From Kitagawia praeruptora (Eukaryota; Streptophyta; Magnoliopsida; Apiales; Apiaceae), in assembly GCA_037693485.1 (NCBI GenBank), contig CM075344.1, positions 100,181,001 through 100,245,000 on the forward strand: a DNA stretch of 64,000 nucleotides, given 5' to 3'. The position numbers and the translations under genes were made by a program. Positions 12,386-22,665 of this stretch are shown here, in pieces (within the stretch, counting starts at the first letter, position 1; the number at the start of each line of letters is the position of its first letter). A model generated the notes under the pieces. It saw nothing but the letters and a program-made list of their open reading frames with translations. It made no database searches and had not been told where the DNA came from.

Positions 12386-12485
12386 AACGTTCACAAGAAC
12401 GTTGGTAAAATCTCTGTGATCATTTGAACGTTAGAAATTGATTTCTAAATCGTTCAAATAATGATTGATTGATTTTCCGAACGTT
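12386..12485 (+). promoter_or_regulatory. AACGTT cluster upstream of the young Copia TATA box
   Basis: AACGTT occurs at 12386, 12398, 12427 and 12480, the last ending 12 bases before the TATA box. ACGT cores are bound by plant bZIP factors, so this is a plausible enhancer. Between them TTAGAAAT and ATTTCTAA form a hairpin with a 2-base loop (12431-12448). The function is inferred. Confidence 0.4.
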
Positions 12486-12496
12486 GTTTGTGAGGC

Positions 12497-12504
12497 TATA
12501 TATA
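12497..12504 (+). promoter_or_regulatory. TATA box of the young Copia LTR
   Basis: TATATATA, followed by GTTTATTC, lies about 635 bases into the LTR and directly after the AACGTT cluster. Confidence 0.65.
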
Positions 12505-13171
12505 GTTTATTCTTGTGTTCATTCGTTTACAACACTTCAGAGAAAATATTCAAGCACACAAGATTTCAAACAACTCGGTTTTTCATTGCTATATCTTTCA
12601 TTCTCTCGAGCTCTTAGTATATTGATACGTGCTATATCTTAAAGAGTTCATAGTTTGAGTTGTATTATTTATTGATTGTATTGTTCGATTTGTAAGGATT
12701 AGTTGTTGGACAGATTGGCTAGGGAACTAGGGTTTGGTGAACGTTGCTAGAGGAGTATACTTGGGAAGTATAGCTTAGAGAGCAAGTTCAGAAACAGGAG
12801 TTCAGCACGCCATTTGTCAACAGCTGGGTATTGAGGGAGATATATTGTTGTATCTTGTAATTGGTTTATTTCAGTGATCAATAATATATTCTCTTACCAA
12901 GTTGGTAAGGGACCAGGACGTAGACCATAGGGGTTAGGGGTCGAACCTGGCTAAAAGTTTCTGTGTTCTTTATTTTCTGCACTTTACTTACTGCTTGCAT
13001 CTGGCTTACTGTTTCTGCACTTTACTGTACTTGTTGTCTGTGTATTCAGCATACTGTTTCTGCTTAAAACGTAATCAGTAAGCTATTTCTGGTAATTTTT
13101 AAAATCAGTTTTAGTTATACATAGTTAGCCATTTACACCTATTCACCCCCCTCTAGGTGTGCATTTTCATT

Positions 13172-13183
13172 TGGTATCAGAGC
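13172..13183 (+). promoter_or_regulatory. Primer binding site of the young Copia
   Basis: TGGTATCAGAGC, perfect, lies two bases after the 5' LTR. Confidence 0.95.
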
Positions 13184-13227
13184 TTTGGTATACTAACAAT
13201 TCTGTAACAGGAAAGTATTCGATCATA

Positions 13228-15303
13228 ATGGCTGAAAACTATCCCGAAGGAAAATCTGATTTTAGGCCTCCACTTCTTCATGGCACACACAACTACCACT
13301 GGTGGAAAAGCAGCATGGAAACTCACTTATCCAGAGATCCATTAGTTCTGAGAGTTGTGCAAAAAGGTCCATATGTCTTTCTTGACAAGGATGGCAAGCC
13401 AAAGGATGTTGATGATCTCACTCCGGATGAATTAATCAAACTTGGCTACAATGGAAAGGCACGGAGTTCTCTTATGAATGGTTTAAATCAGGCTGAATAT
13501 GATAAAGTATCTTCACTCAAATCAGCAAAAGAAATGTGGGATGCTTTGGAGACTTATCATGAAGGTTCGAAATCTCTAAAGAAGGTGAAACTTAGCAAGC
13601 TAATGAATGACTTTGGAAACTTCAAGCTTAATGAAGGTGAAACTATCAAGGATAGTCAAGCAAGGTTTCAAGTTACTATTAACTCACTGAAGAGGCTTGG
13701 AAAATCTATACCACAAGATGAAATCAATATGAAGGTCTTAAGTGCAGTACCATTTATCTACGAAGCCAAAGTTACTGCCTTGGAATCCTCACCACTTATT
13801 GATACTATGGATCACTTGGCTGTATTTGCTGAGCTAGAACAATTTGAAAGCAAGATAAATGGAAATCAGGTGGGAAGTTCAAGTGTTAAAGCTCCAACAG
13901 AAAAGATGAAGAATATGGCTCTCCATTCTAAAAACAGCAAGCCAATTGACTCTAATGATGAATCTGATTCAGATGAGGAACTTGCACTTATTTCAAAGAA
14001 GATCAAGAGGCTGATAGAAAAGAAGAATATGATGAAAAGGGAAAGAGGTGGCTACTACAACAACAAGAAAGGCTCAAAAGACTCTAAGGAGGAAACTTGT
14101 TTCGAATGTGGCAAGCCAGGTCATTATAAAAGGAACTGCTACAAACTGAAGTCAAAACAGCCTACTGTTTTCAAGGATAAGAAGAAATCAAAGGCTCTAT
14201 TGACTTGGAGTGATGATGATTCAGATTCCAGTGATGACTCAAGTGAAGAAATGGTGAACTTAGCACTTGTTGGAATGGAAGATGAATCTGCTCTTGGAAA
14301 TTCAGAAGGAGTGTATGCTGAAACTGATTCTGAAGAAGATCAGAGTGAGGTAAACTCTTTTAATGATTATTTTTCTTCAGATGATACTTTGTTAGATTCA
14401 CTAACCATGCAGGAACAAAATAGTGTTACAATTGAAGAACTCATGGCACTAAAGGCTGAAATCAGCAAGCTGACTGATAAGAATGCCTATTTATCCAAAA
14501 TGGTAAAAGATCTGTTGCCAAAAATGGAAGAATGGGATTCAACTTCATTCAGTAAAGCTACAGAGATCAAGGAACTAAATACTAAGAATAGACATTTAGA
14601 GGCTAATGTCAAGTTACTTGAGAAGAGAAACAAGACCTTGACTGAAGAAATCAAAGAGCTAAGGTCTGATGTCAAAACTAAAGCTAAAGCATTGGAATCA
14701 TACAAAATGAAGGAATCTAGTCAAGCCGAATCCTCAAAAACTGCTGAAAAGAGAGTCCAGCAAGCTGAACTCATCAAACAGCAAGCTGAAGTGATCACTC
14801 TCCTAGAAACAGAAGTTAAAGATCTCAAGAAGGGCATGGAAACTTTTGTTCAAGGTGAAGACACTTTAAAGACAATGATGAAGAAGGCAAAGGTCCCCTT
14901 AGTCAGAGAAGGAGTTGGCATGAATTTCAACAAGAAAGATAAGGTGCTCAAATATGATGGAAGGAATGGCATTCCCTACAATTATGCTATGCCTTGGAAG
15001 ACATGCAACAAATGTGGTGGAAAAGGACATCTGGAAAAGAATTGTGTGGTTCAAGTATATCATAAGACGAAAACAGCATACCAGAATGGATCAGGCAAAC
15101 AGAAAACAGCATACCAGAGTGCAAATAGCAGGAGACAAACAGCATATCAGAATACAAATAGCAGGAGACAAACAGCTTACCAACTGAATGATCAGTCCCC
15201 AAAAGTGGTCCAAATGTGGATCAAGAAATCTGATTTAAATGCTTTATATATTCTTGCTACTAACCAACCTGGACCCAAACCTATATGGGTACCAAAACAT
15301 TGA
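13228..15303 (+). CDS. Gag of the young Copia
   Basis: Intact frame of 691 codons. I start it at MAENYPEGKSD because the upstream ATG at 13159 lies in the LTR. The N-terminal part holds the UBN2-type capsid region (NYHWWKSSMETHL, then KEMWDALETYHEG and KLMNDFGNFKL). A first CCHC knuckle, CFECGKPGHYKRNC, is near codon 291. An acidic Ser/Asp linker follows, then a long coiled coil (about codons 405-555). A second knuckle, CNKCGGKGHLEKNC, is near codon 592. After it come four repeats around TAYQ rich in Lys, Arg and Gln. It ends in TGA with no overlap with pol, which lies in the +1 frame. It would form the particle and bind element RNA. Confidence 0.93.
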   Translation: MAENYPEGKSDFRPPLLHGTHNYHWWKSSMETHLSRDPLVLRVVQKGPYVFLDKDGKPKDVDDLTPDELIKLGYNGKARSSLMNGLNQAEYDKVSSLKSAKEMWDALETYHEGSKSLKKVKLSKLMNDFGNFKLNEGETIKDSQARFQVTINSLKRLGKSIPQDEINMKVLSAVPFIYEAKVTALESSPLIDTMDHLAVFAELEQFESKINGNQVGSSSVKAPTEKMKNMALHSKNSKPIDSNDESDSDEELALISKKIKRLIEKKNMMKRERGGYYNNKKGSKDSKEETCFECGKPGHYKRNCYKLKSKQPTVFKDKKKSKALLTWSDDDSDSSDDSSEEMVNLALVGMEDESALGNSEGVYAETDSEEDQSEVNSFNDYFSSDDTLLDSLTMQEQNSVTIEELMALKAEISKLTDKNAYLSKMVKDLLPKMEEWDSTSFSKATEIKELNTKNRHLEANVKLLEKRNKTLTEEIKELRSDVKTKAKALESYKMKESSQAESSKTAEKRVQQAELIKQQAEVITLLETEVKDLKKGMETFVQGEDTLKTMMKKAKVPLVREGVGMNFNKKDKVLKYDGRNGIPYNYAMPWKTCNKCGGKGHLEKNCVVQVYHKTKTAYQNGSGKQKTAYQSANSRRQTAYQNTNSRRQTAYQLNDQSPKVVQMWIKKSDLNALYILATNQPGPKPIWVPKH

Positions 15304-15325
15304 GGTATTTTTGTTTGTTTTGTAG

Positions 15326-17602
15326 ATGTGCCTTACTGCTAAGGTCAAGTCAAAGCAATGGATCTTGGACAGTGGATGCACAAGACATATGTGTGGAGAC
15401 AAATCTCAGTTTATGAATCTCAAAATGAAAAAGGGTGGAAGAGTGACAATTGGGAATAGCAAAACTCTTCAAATCCTTGGTACCGGTTCTATTGGTAATA
15501 GTATTATTTCAATTGATAAAGTTCAATATGTCAAAGGTCTTACTTATAATTTGCTTAGTGTCACTCAATTATTTGATGATGGACATCATGTTGAATTGGG
15601 CATTGATAAAGCTATTATTACTATTGGCACTAACAAAATCCCCCTAGTTGCTAGAAGGGAAGGAAATATATATGTATTAGACTTTGAGATGCAGGAAACA
15701 ACATGCTGTTTGGCTGCAGTGGATAATGACCCATATATTTGGCATAGAAGATTGGGACATGCACACATGGATTTGCTCAGAAAGTTATCAAGCAAGAAAC
15801 TAGTGAGAGGGCTGCCCAAGCTAAAGTATGTCAAAACAGAAGTCTGTTCAGCTTGCCAATTGGGAAAACAGCTTCGAAGTACTCACAAATCAAAGAAAAT
15901 GGTATCTACTTCTAAACCCTTAGAGCTTCTGCATTTGGACTTATTTGGTCCAGAAGCTTACAAGAGTATTGGAGGTAAACAATATGGTTTTGTGATTGTA
16001 GATGATTATTCTAGATTTACATGGGTATTATTTCTTCGTACTAAAGATTGTGCTTTTGATGAGTTTAAGAAGCTAATCAAATTACTTGAGAACAAGTTGA
16101 ATACAAAGCTTGTAGGTATAAGGAGTGATAGAGGAGGTGAATTTCTCAACAAAGACTTCATTGATTATTGTGAAAAAAGAGGAATTACACATGAATTTTC
16201 TGCACCAAGGACTCCACAGCAAAACGGAGTGGTAGAAAGGAAGAACAGGTCACTACAAGAAACAGCAAGGACTCTTTTGCAAGAAAGCAAGCTGCCTAGA
16301 AGTTTTTGGGCAGAAGCAGTGAATACAGCGTGCTATGTGTTGAACAGAGTCATAATCAGGCCTATTTTGAACAAAACTCCGTATGAATTGTTGAGGAAAA
16401 AGAAGCCAAACATTAGTTACTTCAAAATCTTTGGCTCAAAGTGTTTTGTGCTCAAGACAATTGATAATGATGGTAAATTCGATGCTAAGTCTTATGAAGC
16501 AATTTTTCTTGGCTATTCTTTAACTAGTAGAGCATATAGAGTTTATAACTTAAATAAACATATAGTTGAAGAATCTATTGATGTTACTTTTCAAGAACCT
16601 AACAATGATCTGCCAAGAGACGAGGAAGAATTTGCAGGTGATAACATACAACCTCAAGTTGCTGGAAATCAGCAAGCCAATAATTCTGCTGAAACTGGAA
16701 GTCAGCAAGCCAAAAACTCTATTGAGAATGGAAAACAGCAAGCTGGAACTGCAAATCAGCAAGCTGAAGTGGTCAGAATCACATCAAATGAAGAAATTGC
16801 TCAACATTCTCTACCAAAGGCTACAAGGACAGTAAAGAATCATCCTCCAGAACTTGTCATTGGAAATATATCAGATGGAATCACAACAAGAAGAGGAAAA
16901 GCAAACTTTTGTGCTTATGCTGCCTTTTTAGCTCAAGAAGAACCCAAAAATTTCAAGGAAGCATTAGAAGATGAAAACTGGATCATGGCCATGCAAGAGG
17001 AACTCAACCAATTCGAGAGATGTGATGTTTGGGAACTTGTAAAGCCTCCAGAAGATGCTTCTATCATAGGAACCAAGTGGGTGCTCAAGAACAAAGTGGA
17101 TGAGTTTGGAACCGTCACTCGAAATAAGGCAAGGCTCGTGCCTCAAGGCTATAATCAACAAGAGGGAATTGATTTTGATGAAACATATGCTCCTGTTGCT
17201 CGTTTAGAATCAATCAGAATGCTTATTGCTTATGCATGCTACAAGAAATTCAAGTTATATCAAATGGACGTAAAAAGCACATTTCTAAATGGCGTGCTGA
17301 ATGAGGAAGTCTATGTCAAACAGCCTCCTGGATTCGAACATGAGAAGTTTCATGATTATGTTTACAAGCTCAAGAAGGCATTATATGGTTTAATGCATGC
17401 CCCTAGAGCGTGGTATGAGAGACTTAGTAAGTTTCTTCTCAAAAATGGATTCACTCGAGGTAATATCGATCCCACATTATTTACAAAGCAAAATGGTAAA
17501 GATATTCTTGTTGTACAAATATATGTGGATGATATTGTATTTGGTTCTTCTAATGAATCTATGTGTGAGTGGTTTTCTAAGTGCATGTACGATGAATCAT
17601 GA
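15326..17602 (+). CDS. Pol of the young Copia: protease, integrase and most of RT
   Basis: The frame opens at ATG directly after an in-frame TAG. Protease has WILDSGCTRHM. The integrase zinc region is WHRRLGHAH...CSACQLGK. The integrase core shows LDLFGP, RSDRGGEF and the catalytic Glu in NGVVERKN, all intact. A Gln/Ala-rich linker with four QQA units from the CAGCAAGC word follows. RT shows NKARLVPQGYNQ, the variant LMHAPRAWY (family KQAPRAWY) and an intact YVDD. A small deletion near 17590 shifts the frame about 20 codons after YVDD. This is the only visible lesion in pol; the remainder follows in the next frame. Confidence 0.93.
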   Translation: MCLTAKVKSKQWILDSGCTRHMCGDKSQFMNLKMKKGGRVTIGNSKTLQILGTGSIGNSIISIDKVQYVKGLTYNLLSVTQLFDDGHHVELGIDKAIITIGTNKIPLVARREGNIYVLDFEMQETTCCLAAVDNDPYIWHRRLGHAHMDLLRKLSSKKLVRGLPKLKYVKTEVCSACQLGKQLRSTHKSKKMVSTSKPLELLHLDLFGPEAYKSIGGKQYGFVIVDDYSRFTWVLFLRTKDCAFDEFKKLIKLLENKLNTKLVGIRSDRGGEFLNKDFIDYCEKRGITHEFSAPRTPQQNGVVERKNRSLQETARTLLQESKLPRSFWAEAVNTACYVLNRVIIRPILNKTPYELLRKKKPNISYFKIFGSKCFVLKTIDNDGKFDAKSYEAIFLGYSLTSRAYRVYNLNKHIVEESIDVTFQEPNNDLPRDEEEFAGDNIQPQVAGNQQANNSAETGSQQAKNSIENGKQQAGTANQQAEVVRITSNEEIAQHSLPKATRTVKNHPPELVIGNISDGITTRRGKANFCAYAAFLAQEEPKNFKEALEDENWIMAMQEELNQFERCDVWELVKPPEDASIIGTKWVLKNKVDEFGTVTRNKARLVPQGYNQQEGIDFDETYAPVARLESIRMLIAYACYKKFKLYQMDVKSTFLNGVLNEEVYVKQPPGFEHEKFHDYVYKLKKALYGLMHAPRAWYERLSKFLLKNGFTRGNIDPTLFTKQNGKDILVVQIYVDDIVFGSSNESMCEWFSKCMYDES

Positions 17603-18459
17603 GCATGATGGGGGAACTCAACTATTTCTTGGGTCTCCAAATCAAGCAAACCAATGATGGTATTTATGTGCATCAATCCAAGTATACAAAGAATCTGCTC
17701 AAAAGATTTGGTTTTGAAGATGTCAAAGCAAAAACAACTCCTATGACTCAAAACAGCAAGCTGTTTGCAGATGAGAATGGTAAGGATGTGGATGTCAAAA
17801 GGTATAGAGGTATGATTGGAAGTTTATTATATTTAACTGCCTCAAGACCTGATATCATGTATAGTGTTTGTGTTTGTGCAAGGTTTCAATCCAACCCTAA
17901 AGAGTCTCACTTAAATGCGGTTAAAAGAATTTTCAAATACTTAAGTGGTACTATCAATCTTGGTTTGTTCTATCCTATCACAAATACTTTTGATCTCGTG
18001 GGGTATAGTGATGCAGATTATGCAGGGTCTCAAACTGATAGAAAGAGTACAAGTGGTGTTTGTACATTTCTTGGACACAGCTTGGTTTCATGGCAAAGCA
18101 AAAAGCAAGCTTCTGTGGCTCTTTCAACGGCTGAAGGAGAGTATCTAGCAGCTGGTAGCTGTTGCTCTCAAATTTTATGGATGATTCAGACTCTAAAGGA
18201 TTTCAATATCAAGTGTGGCAAAATTCCAATATATTGTGACAACACGAGTGCTATCAATATCTCCAAGAATCCTGTGAATCACTCAAGAACGAAGCATATT
18301 GACGTTCGTCACCATTTCTTAAGAGATAATGCAGCAAAAGGGAAGATTGAGTTGGTATTTGTCTCAACTGAAGTTCAACTAGCAGATATCTTCACAAAGC
18401 CATTGGCTGAAGAAAGATTTGCAGCCATTCGAATGGAACTTGGCATGTGTACTGTGTAG
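17599..18459 (+). pseudogene. Pol of the young Copia: end of RT and RNase H, shifted frame
   Basis: It continues pol after the frameshift, from MSMMGELNYFLGLQ. RNase H is complete: YSDADYAGSQTDRKSTSG, the AEGEYLA segment, YCDNTSAI, and the end ADIFTKPLAEERF. It ends in TAG two bases before another CAGCAAGC word. It is separated from the first part only by an indel, so a related copy without it could be functional. Confidence 0.9.
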
Positions 18460-18795
18460 TCAGCAAGCTGACAAGCACAGAATGGGTAACGTTGGCTTAC
18501 CATTTGTATCTAAATTGTTTATATGCCATTACCATGATTTAATTTTTTAAATTTATTTCTCTATGCTTATTCCAGACCTGGTCTAATATTCTTTTTGTTA
18601 GATTTTTTGATGGATTAAGGGGGAGAAATTTAGGAGAATTTATTTGCTTGTTTGGTCAAGATATTCGATGTGGAAATGATTAATTATGCTTGTTTATCTT
18701 GAATCTGTTTTATATCAAAATGTACTAATATGCAGGGATTTAGGGGGAGTTCTTATTTCTCCTAAATATTGTGTAATCATCAAAAAGGGGGAGAT
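18460..18795 (+). other. 3' spacer and purine tract of the young Copia
   Basis: Non-coding. It holds one CAGCAAGC right after the pol stop, extra purine runs (GGGGGAG) near 18620 and 18743, and the main purine tract AAAAAGGGGGAGAT ending at the 3' LTR, where plus-strand DNA synthesis would be primed. Confidence 0.8.
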
Positions 18796-20102
18796 TGATA
18801 CTCCTATGGTTTTGATGATCACTTTCAGCAAGCTATTTGCTTGTAGTTTGATATAAAACATTGTGTTATGGTTGTACTAACTTGGTTTTGCAGGGTATAT
18901 TAAGTGTACTGATTGTTTACAGAGAATATACAAACAGCAAGCTATCTGGTGCTATAACAGAAACAGTCCAGCAAGCTATTTCACTGACAGACTCAAACAG
19001 CAGACTTTCACAACTGGCAGACTCAAACAGCAAGCCATTCGCAACTGACAGAAATCCTGAAGACATATATCAAGATTAATTCTCATGGATTTTATTCAGG
19101 AAATATATTGTAAGATATCTTTATTATATATTACGTACACAATATATTCTAGAGCTCAAATCCTTTCAAATATCCTTATTTAAATTAATTTTATAAAACT
19201 TATAGGAGTTTCCTTATTTAAAAGATTTCTTTCTACAAAATCTCCTATACGCGTTTTTATCTATACAAATCAGAAGGGTTAAGTTTTCTACGATTCATCT
19301 CTTCCAAACCCTCTGTCAAACGTTCACAAGAACGTTGGTAAAATCTCTGTGATCATTTGAACGTTAGAAATTGATTTCTAAATCGTTCAAATAATGATTG
19401 ATTGATTTTCCGAACGTTGTTTGTGAGGCTATATATAGTTTATTCTTGTGTTCATTCGTTTACAACACTTCAGAGAAAATATTCAAGCACACAAGATTTC
19501 AAACAACTCGGTTTTTCATTGCTATATCTTTCATTCTCTCGAGCTCTTAGTATATTGATACGTGCTATATCTTAAAGAGTTCATAGTTTGAGTTGTATTA
19601 TTTATTGATTGTATTGTTCGATTTGTAAGGATTAGTTGTTGGACAGATTGGCTAGGGAACTAGGGTTTGGTGAACGTTGCTAGAGGAGTATACTTGGGAA
19701 GTATAGCTTAAAGAGCAAGTTCAGAAACAGGAGTTTAGCACGCCATTTGTCAACAGCTGGGTATTGAGGGAGATATATTGTTGTATCTTGTAATTGGTTT
19801 ATTTCAGTGATCAATAATATATTCTCTTACCAAGTTGGTAGGGGACCAGGACGTAGACCATAGGGGTTAGGGGTCGAACCTGGCTAAAAGTTTCTGTGTT
19901 CTTTATTTTCTGCACTTTACTTACTGCTTGCATCTGGCTTACTGTTTCTGCACTTTACTGTACTTGTTGTCTGTGTATTCAGCATACTGTTTCTGCTTAA
20001 AACGTAATCAGTAAGCTGTTTCTGGTAATTTTTAAAATCAGTTTTAGTTATACATAGTTAGCCATTTACACCTATTCACCCCCCTCTAGGTGTGCATTTT
20101 CA
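18796..20102 (+). repeat. 3' LTR of the young Copia
   Basis: 1307 bases, with about five substitutions against the 5' LTR. It is followed by the target duplication AGGCA and then by the rest of the Tat integrase. Confidence 0.95.
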
Positions 20103-20999
20103 AGGCAGCCGCCTGAGATGCTGACCTCGATCATCTCCCCTATTCCGTTTGCAATGTGGGGAATGGATATACTTGGTCCTTTTCCTGTAGCATCTGCACA
20201 AAGAAAGTTTTTGATAGTAGCCATCGACTATTTCACTAAATGGATTGAGGCCAAACCCCTAGCCAAGATAACCACCAAGCAAGTTGCCCAGTTCTTCTGG
20301 GAGAACGTGATCTGCAGATATGGAATCCCACGAATCCTTGTGACGGATAATGGGACGTAATTCAACAATGAAGAATTCAAGAAGTACTGCGAAGAAAATG
20401 CTATTGAGCTTCGTTTTACTTCAGTAGCACATCCACAAGCTAATGGAAAGGCAGAGGTAGCTAATCGAATTATCCTTGATGGACTGAAGAAAAGAGTTGA
20501 ACGCTCGAGGAACACTTGGGTGGACGAGTTACTGCCTATACTCTGGGCATATCGCACCATTTGTAAGGTGACAACTGGAGCAACCCCATTTTTGCTGGCT
20601 TACGGAGCCGAGGCAGTTGTGCCCTTGGAGATCATGCACACATCACCTCGAGTTGAGGCATACGAACAAGAGACTAATGAAGAAGGCATGAGACTTGCAC
20701 TTGATCTAATTGATGAAATCAGGGACGAGGCAAATGCCAAGAACGTGGAGCATCAGAAAAAGGCATCCTTTTACTACAACCATAGGGTTAAGGAAAGGTT
20801 CTTCCAGCAAGGTGACTTGGTTCTAAGGAAGATAGAGGCTTCTAAAGTCGGCCAAAAAGGAAAACTAGCCCCTAATTGGGAAGGGCCGTATCGAGTCAAG
20901 AAGACGCTAGGACGAGGATCCTACAAGTTGGAGACCTTGGATGGGAACGAGGTACCCCGTACTTGGCACGCCTTGAACCTCAAGATTTACTATGTTTAA
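20103..20999 (+). pseudogene. Tat copy 1 integrase, C-terminal part
   Basis: The reading frame resumes exactly where it was cut at 11862, once one copy of the duplicated AGGCA is discounted. The integrase core shows GMDILGPF, a TDNGT second Asp, and Glu in ANGKAE. A TAA at 20358 falls right after TDNGT, where copy 2 has Lys. The end carries a Gypsy-type C-terminal region (FYYNHRVKERFFQQGDLVLRKIE, then APNWEGPYRVKK) and terminates LNLKIYYV. No chromodomain is seen, as expected for Tat. Confidence 0.92.
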
Positions 21000-21408
21000 G
21001 CTGCCCTTTCAGGGATGTAGCTCATTATCTATTTATTAGGAGAAGTAGAAATAAGGTTCGATGAAACCATTTCAGGGCTTAACGCCCCGAGTAGGACAAT
21101 AATAAGTTATGTAAGGGCTGAGCCCATTTCGAATTATTAATGCAAGTTTGTTTTCCTTCAGTGATTCTATGATTTTGTTTATGTACCAAGCACCTGTTGA
21201 GTGTAAGTCTAGAAAGACCAAGTACCGAAAGCAAGTAAACAAACAAATGAGGAAAACAAGTGCATAAATAAAGACCCCGAAGGGCCGACAGTTAAGTTAC
21301 ATCACTTAAGCAAATAAAAGTTTGATCCCGAAGGACCTTGGTTGAAAGCTAGAAATATAAAGCCACACGCGGCTAATAAGGCCATGCAAGGCCGCAAACC
21401 AACTCCAG
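21000..21408 (+). other. Spacer between Tat integrase and the antisense gene
   Basis: Non-coding, with short repeated purine-rich phrases. A part around 21173-21240 is also found, displaced, in Tat copy 2 near 37730. It would contain the polyadenylation region of the antisense gene, but I see no clear signal. Confidence 0.5.
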
Positions 21409-22169
21409 CTACTCCTCTGCAGACTCCTCTTTGCCGCTCTCCTCTTCCCCGCTCTCCTCCTCCGAGTCTTCACCGGAGTCATTACCAGGCTCGGCCACCA
21501 CCATAGGCTGAACCGCAACAACTCCGGCCCCTACTTCTTCAGAGGATGAATCAGAAGAAGAACTGCCCTCGTTTGGATCAGTCTCTTGCCAGGGATTGGT
21601 TGTCGAACCACTCCAACTTTCCTTGCGGGCGGGGGTTTCTTCCCGCGAGAACCAGAAGAGGATGAGTCTTGGCTAGCAACTTGGACAGCTCCCTTAGAGT
21701 TGGATCCAGAACGTCGATGACTGCCTTTGGAGCTAGATCCTGATGTCTGAGGAACAACTTTAGTTCCCGAACCAGAAGCTAGATTAGCCGGGTTGACACC
21801 CCAGTTAGGGCAAGGAAAATCAGCCGGGTTGACAACAGAAGGATGCCTATGGCTCACAGCGTTGATGGACTTATCCCAACCAACAGACATGTTGAAGGGA
21901 CGCATCTCATCATCATGGTCATCGATGAACTTAAGAAAATCTTGGGACCTATGATAGGCCTGGATCACCTTATCAGCATCAAATGCCTTCTTTCGGGCTA
22001 AAGAAGAAAGTTGTTTACGGGTGGATGCAGCATTAGCTTCGGCACGAACAACTTGGGAGTGCAGATCTTCAATCTCTTCCTTGAACCTTGCAGAGTCATT
22101 CTTCAAGCTAATATTCTCATCCCTAAAATCCCGGCCTTGAGTTGAGACAGTTTGAAAGTAAACATTGGC

Positions 22170-22255
22170 CTGCAATAAGGAAATGGGTGAGCTACAAGGA
22201 ATACACAAAGTCGAAATCAATAACAGTATCGAACTTAACAGAGGGAATTTCATAC
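22170..22255 (-). other. Intron 2 of the antisense Tat gene
   Basis: Donor CAG|GTATGA and acceptor TTATTGCAG|GCC, 86 bases, T-rich before the acceptor. Exons join in phase 0. The intron contains a stop (TGA directly after the donor), so without splicing the protein would end here. Confidence 0.75.
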
Positions 22256-22593
22256 CTGATACAAGGCTTGAGCGCCCATAAGATGAGACTCATCCATTTT
22301 GTCACCCGCGTGCATAGTCACTTGATCGGGAGGAGTGATTGAAAGCTTGGACCAGTCTAGAGCTAGATGAGGGCTCCCAAAGACCGAGTCTTGTTCACAT
22401 ATACCCCAAGGAGGTATGAAAGGAGTCCTGACATCCCCATCAGCGTTCCGGGATCGTTTCTCGCCTTGAGAGCAGCGCTCCAAGAAGTTAGGGATATGAG
22501 GCTTAGTAGGATTCAGTAGTTCCTCAGCCTTCTTCTTCATCCTTTTAGTCACAGTCGGCTGGTTTTGAGGACGACTATCAATCTCCTCGGTAG

Positions 22594-22665
22594 CTGAAAT
22601 ACAAAGAGAAAAACATCGGGATAAGAACAAACAGAGTTCATAATAAGCTCAAGTAAGAAAGTTAC
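22594..22665 (-). other. Intron 1 of the antisense Tat gene
   Basis: Donor GAGG|GTAACT and acceptor TTTGTATTTCAG|CTACC, 72 bases. A codon is split after its first base, and the joined frame continues into ATEEID. It carries an in-frame stop, so translation requires removal. Confidence 0.75.

Larger units (their letters stand above)
11863..13169 (+). repeat. 5' LTR of the young Copia
   Basis: It starts TGATACTCCT and ends TGCATTTTCA, followed by TT and the primer site. U3 carries four CAGCAAGC words, an imperfect tandem repeat near 12053-12118, four AACGTT words and a hairpin before the TATA box. An open frame at 11928-12146 is a by-product of this repeat-rich DNA, not a gene. Confidence 0.95.
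11863..20102 (+). mobile_element. Young Copia element inserted in Tat copy 1
   Basis: Two 1307-base LTRs (TGATACTCCT...TTTTCA) differ at only about five positions (about 99.6% identity). They are flanked by AGGCA (11858-11862 and 20103-20107). It has a Met-tRNA primer site, an intact 691-codon gag, a pol with one frameshift, a short 3' spacer and a purine tract. It joins the two halves of the Tat integrase in frame when removed. The word CAGCAAGC occurs 18 times along its plus strand. Pol is closest in style to SIRE/Tork Copia. Of the elements here it is the youngest and nearest to working. Confidence 0.95.

Noticed and set aside
15304..15325. A 21-base GT...AG intron between gag and pol of the young Copia
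   Set aside because: Far shorter than the roughly 70-base plant minimum, and the gag stop lies before the donor, so removing it would not join the frames. Only the acceptor half is kept as a hypothesis.
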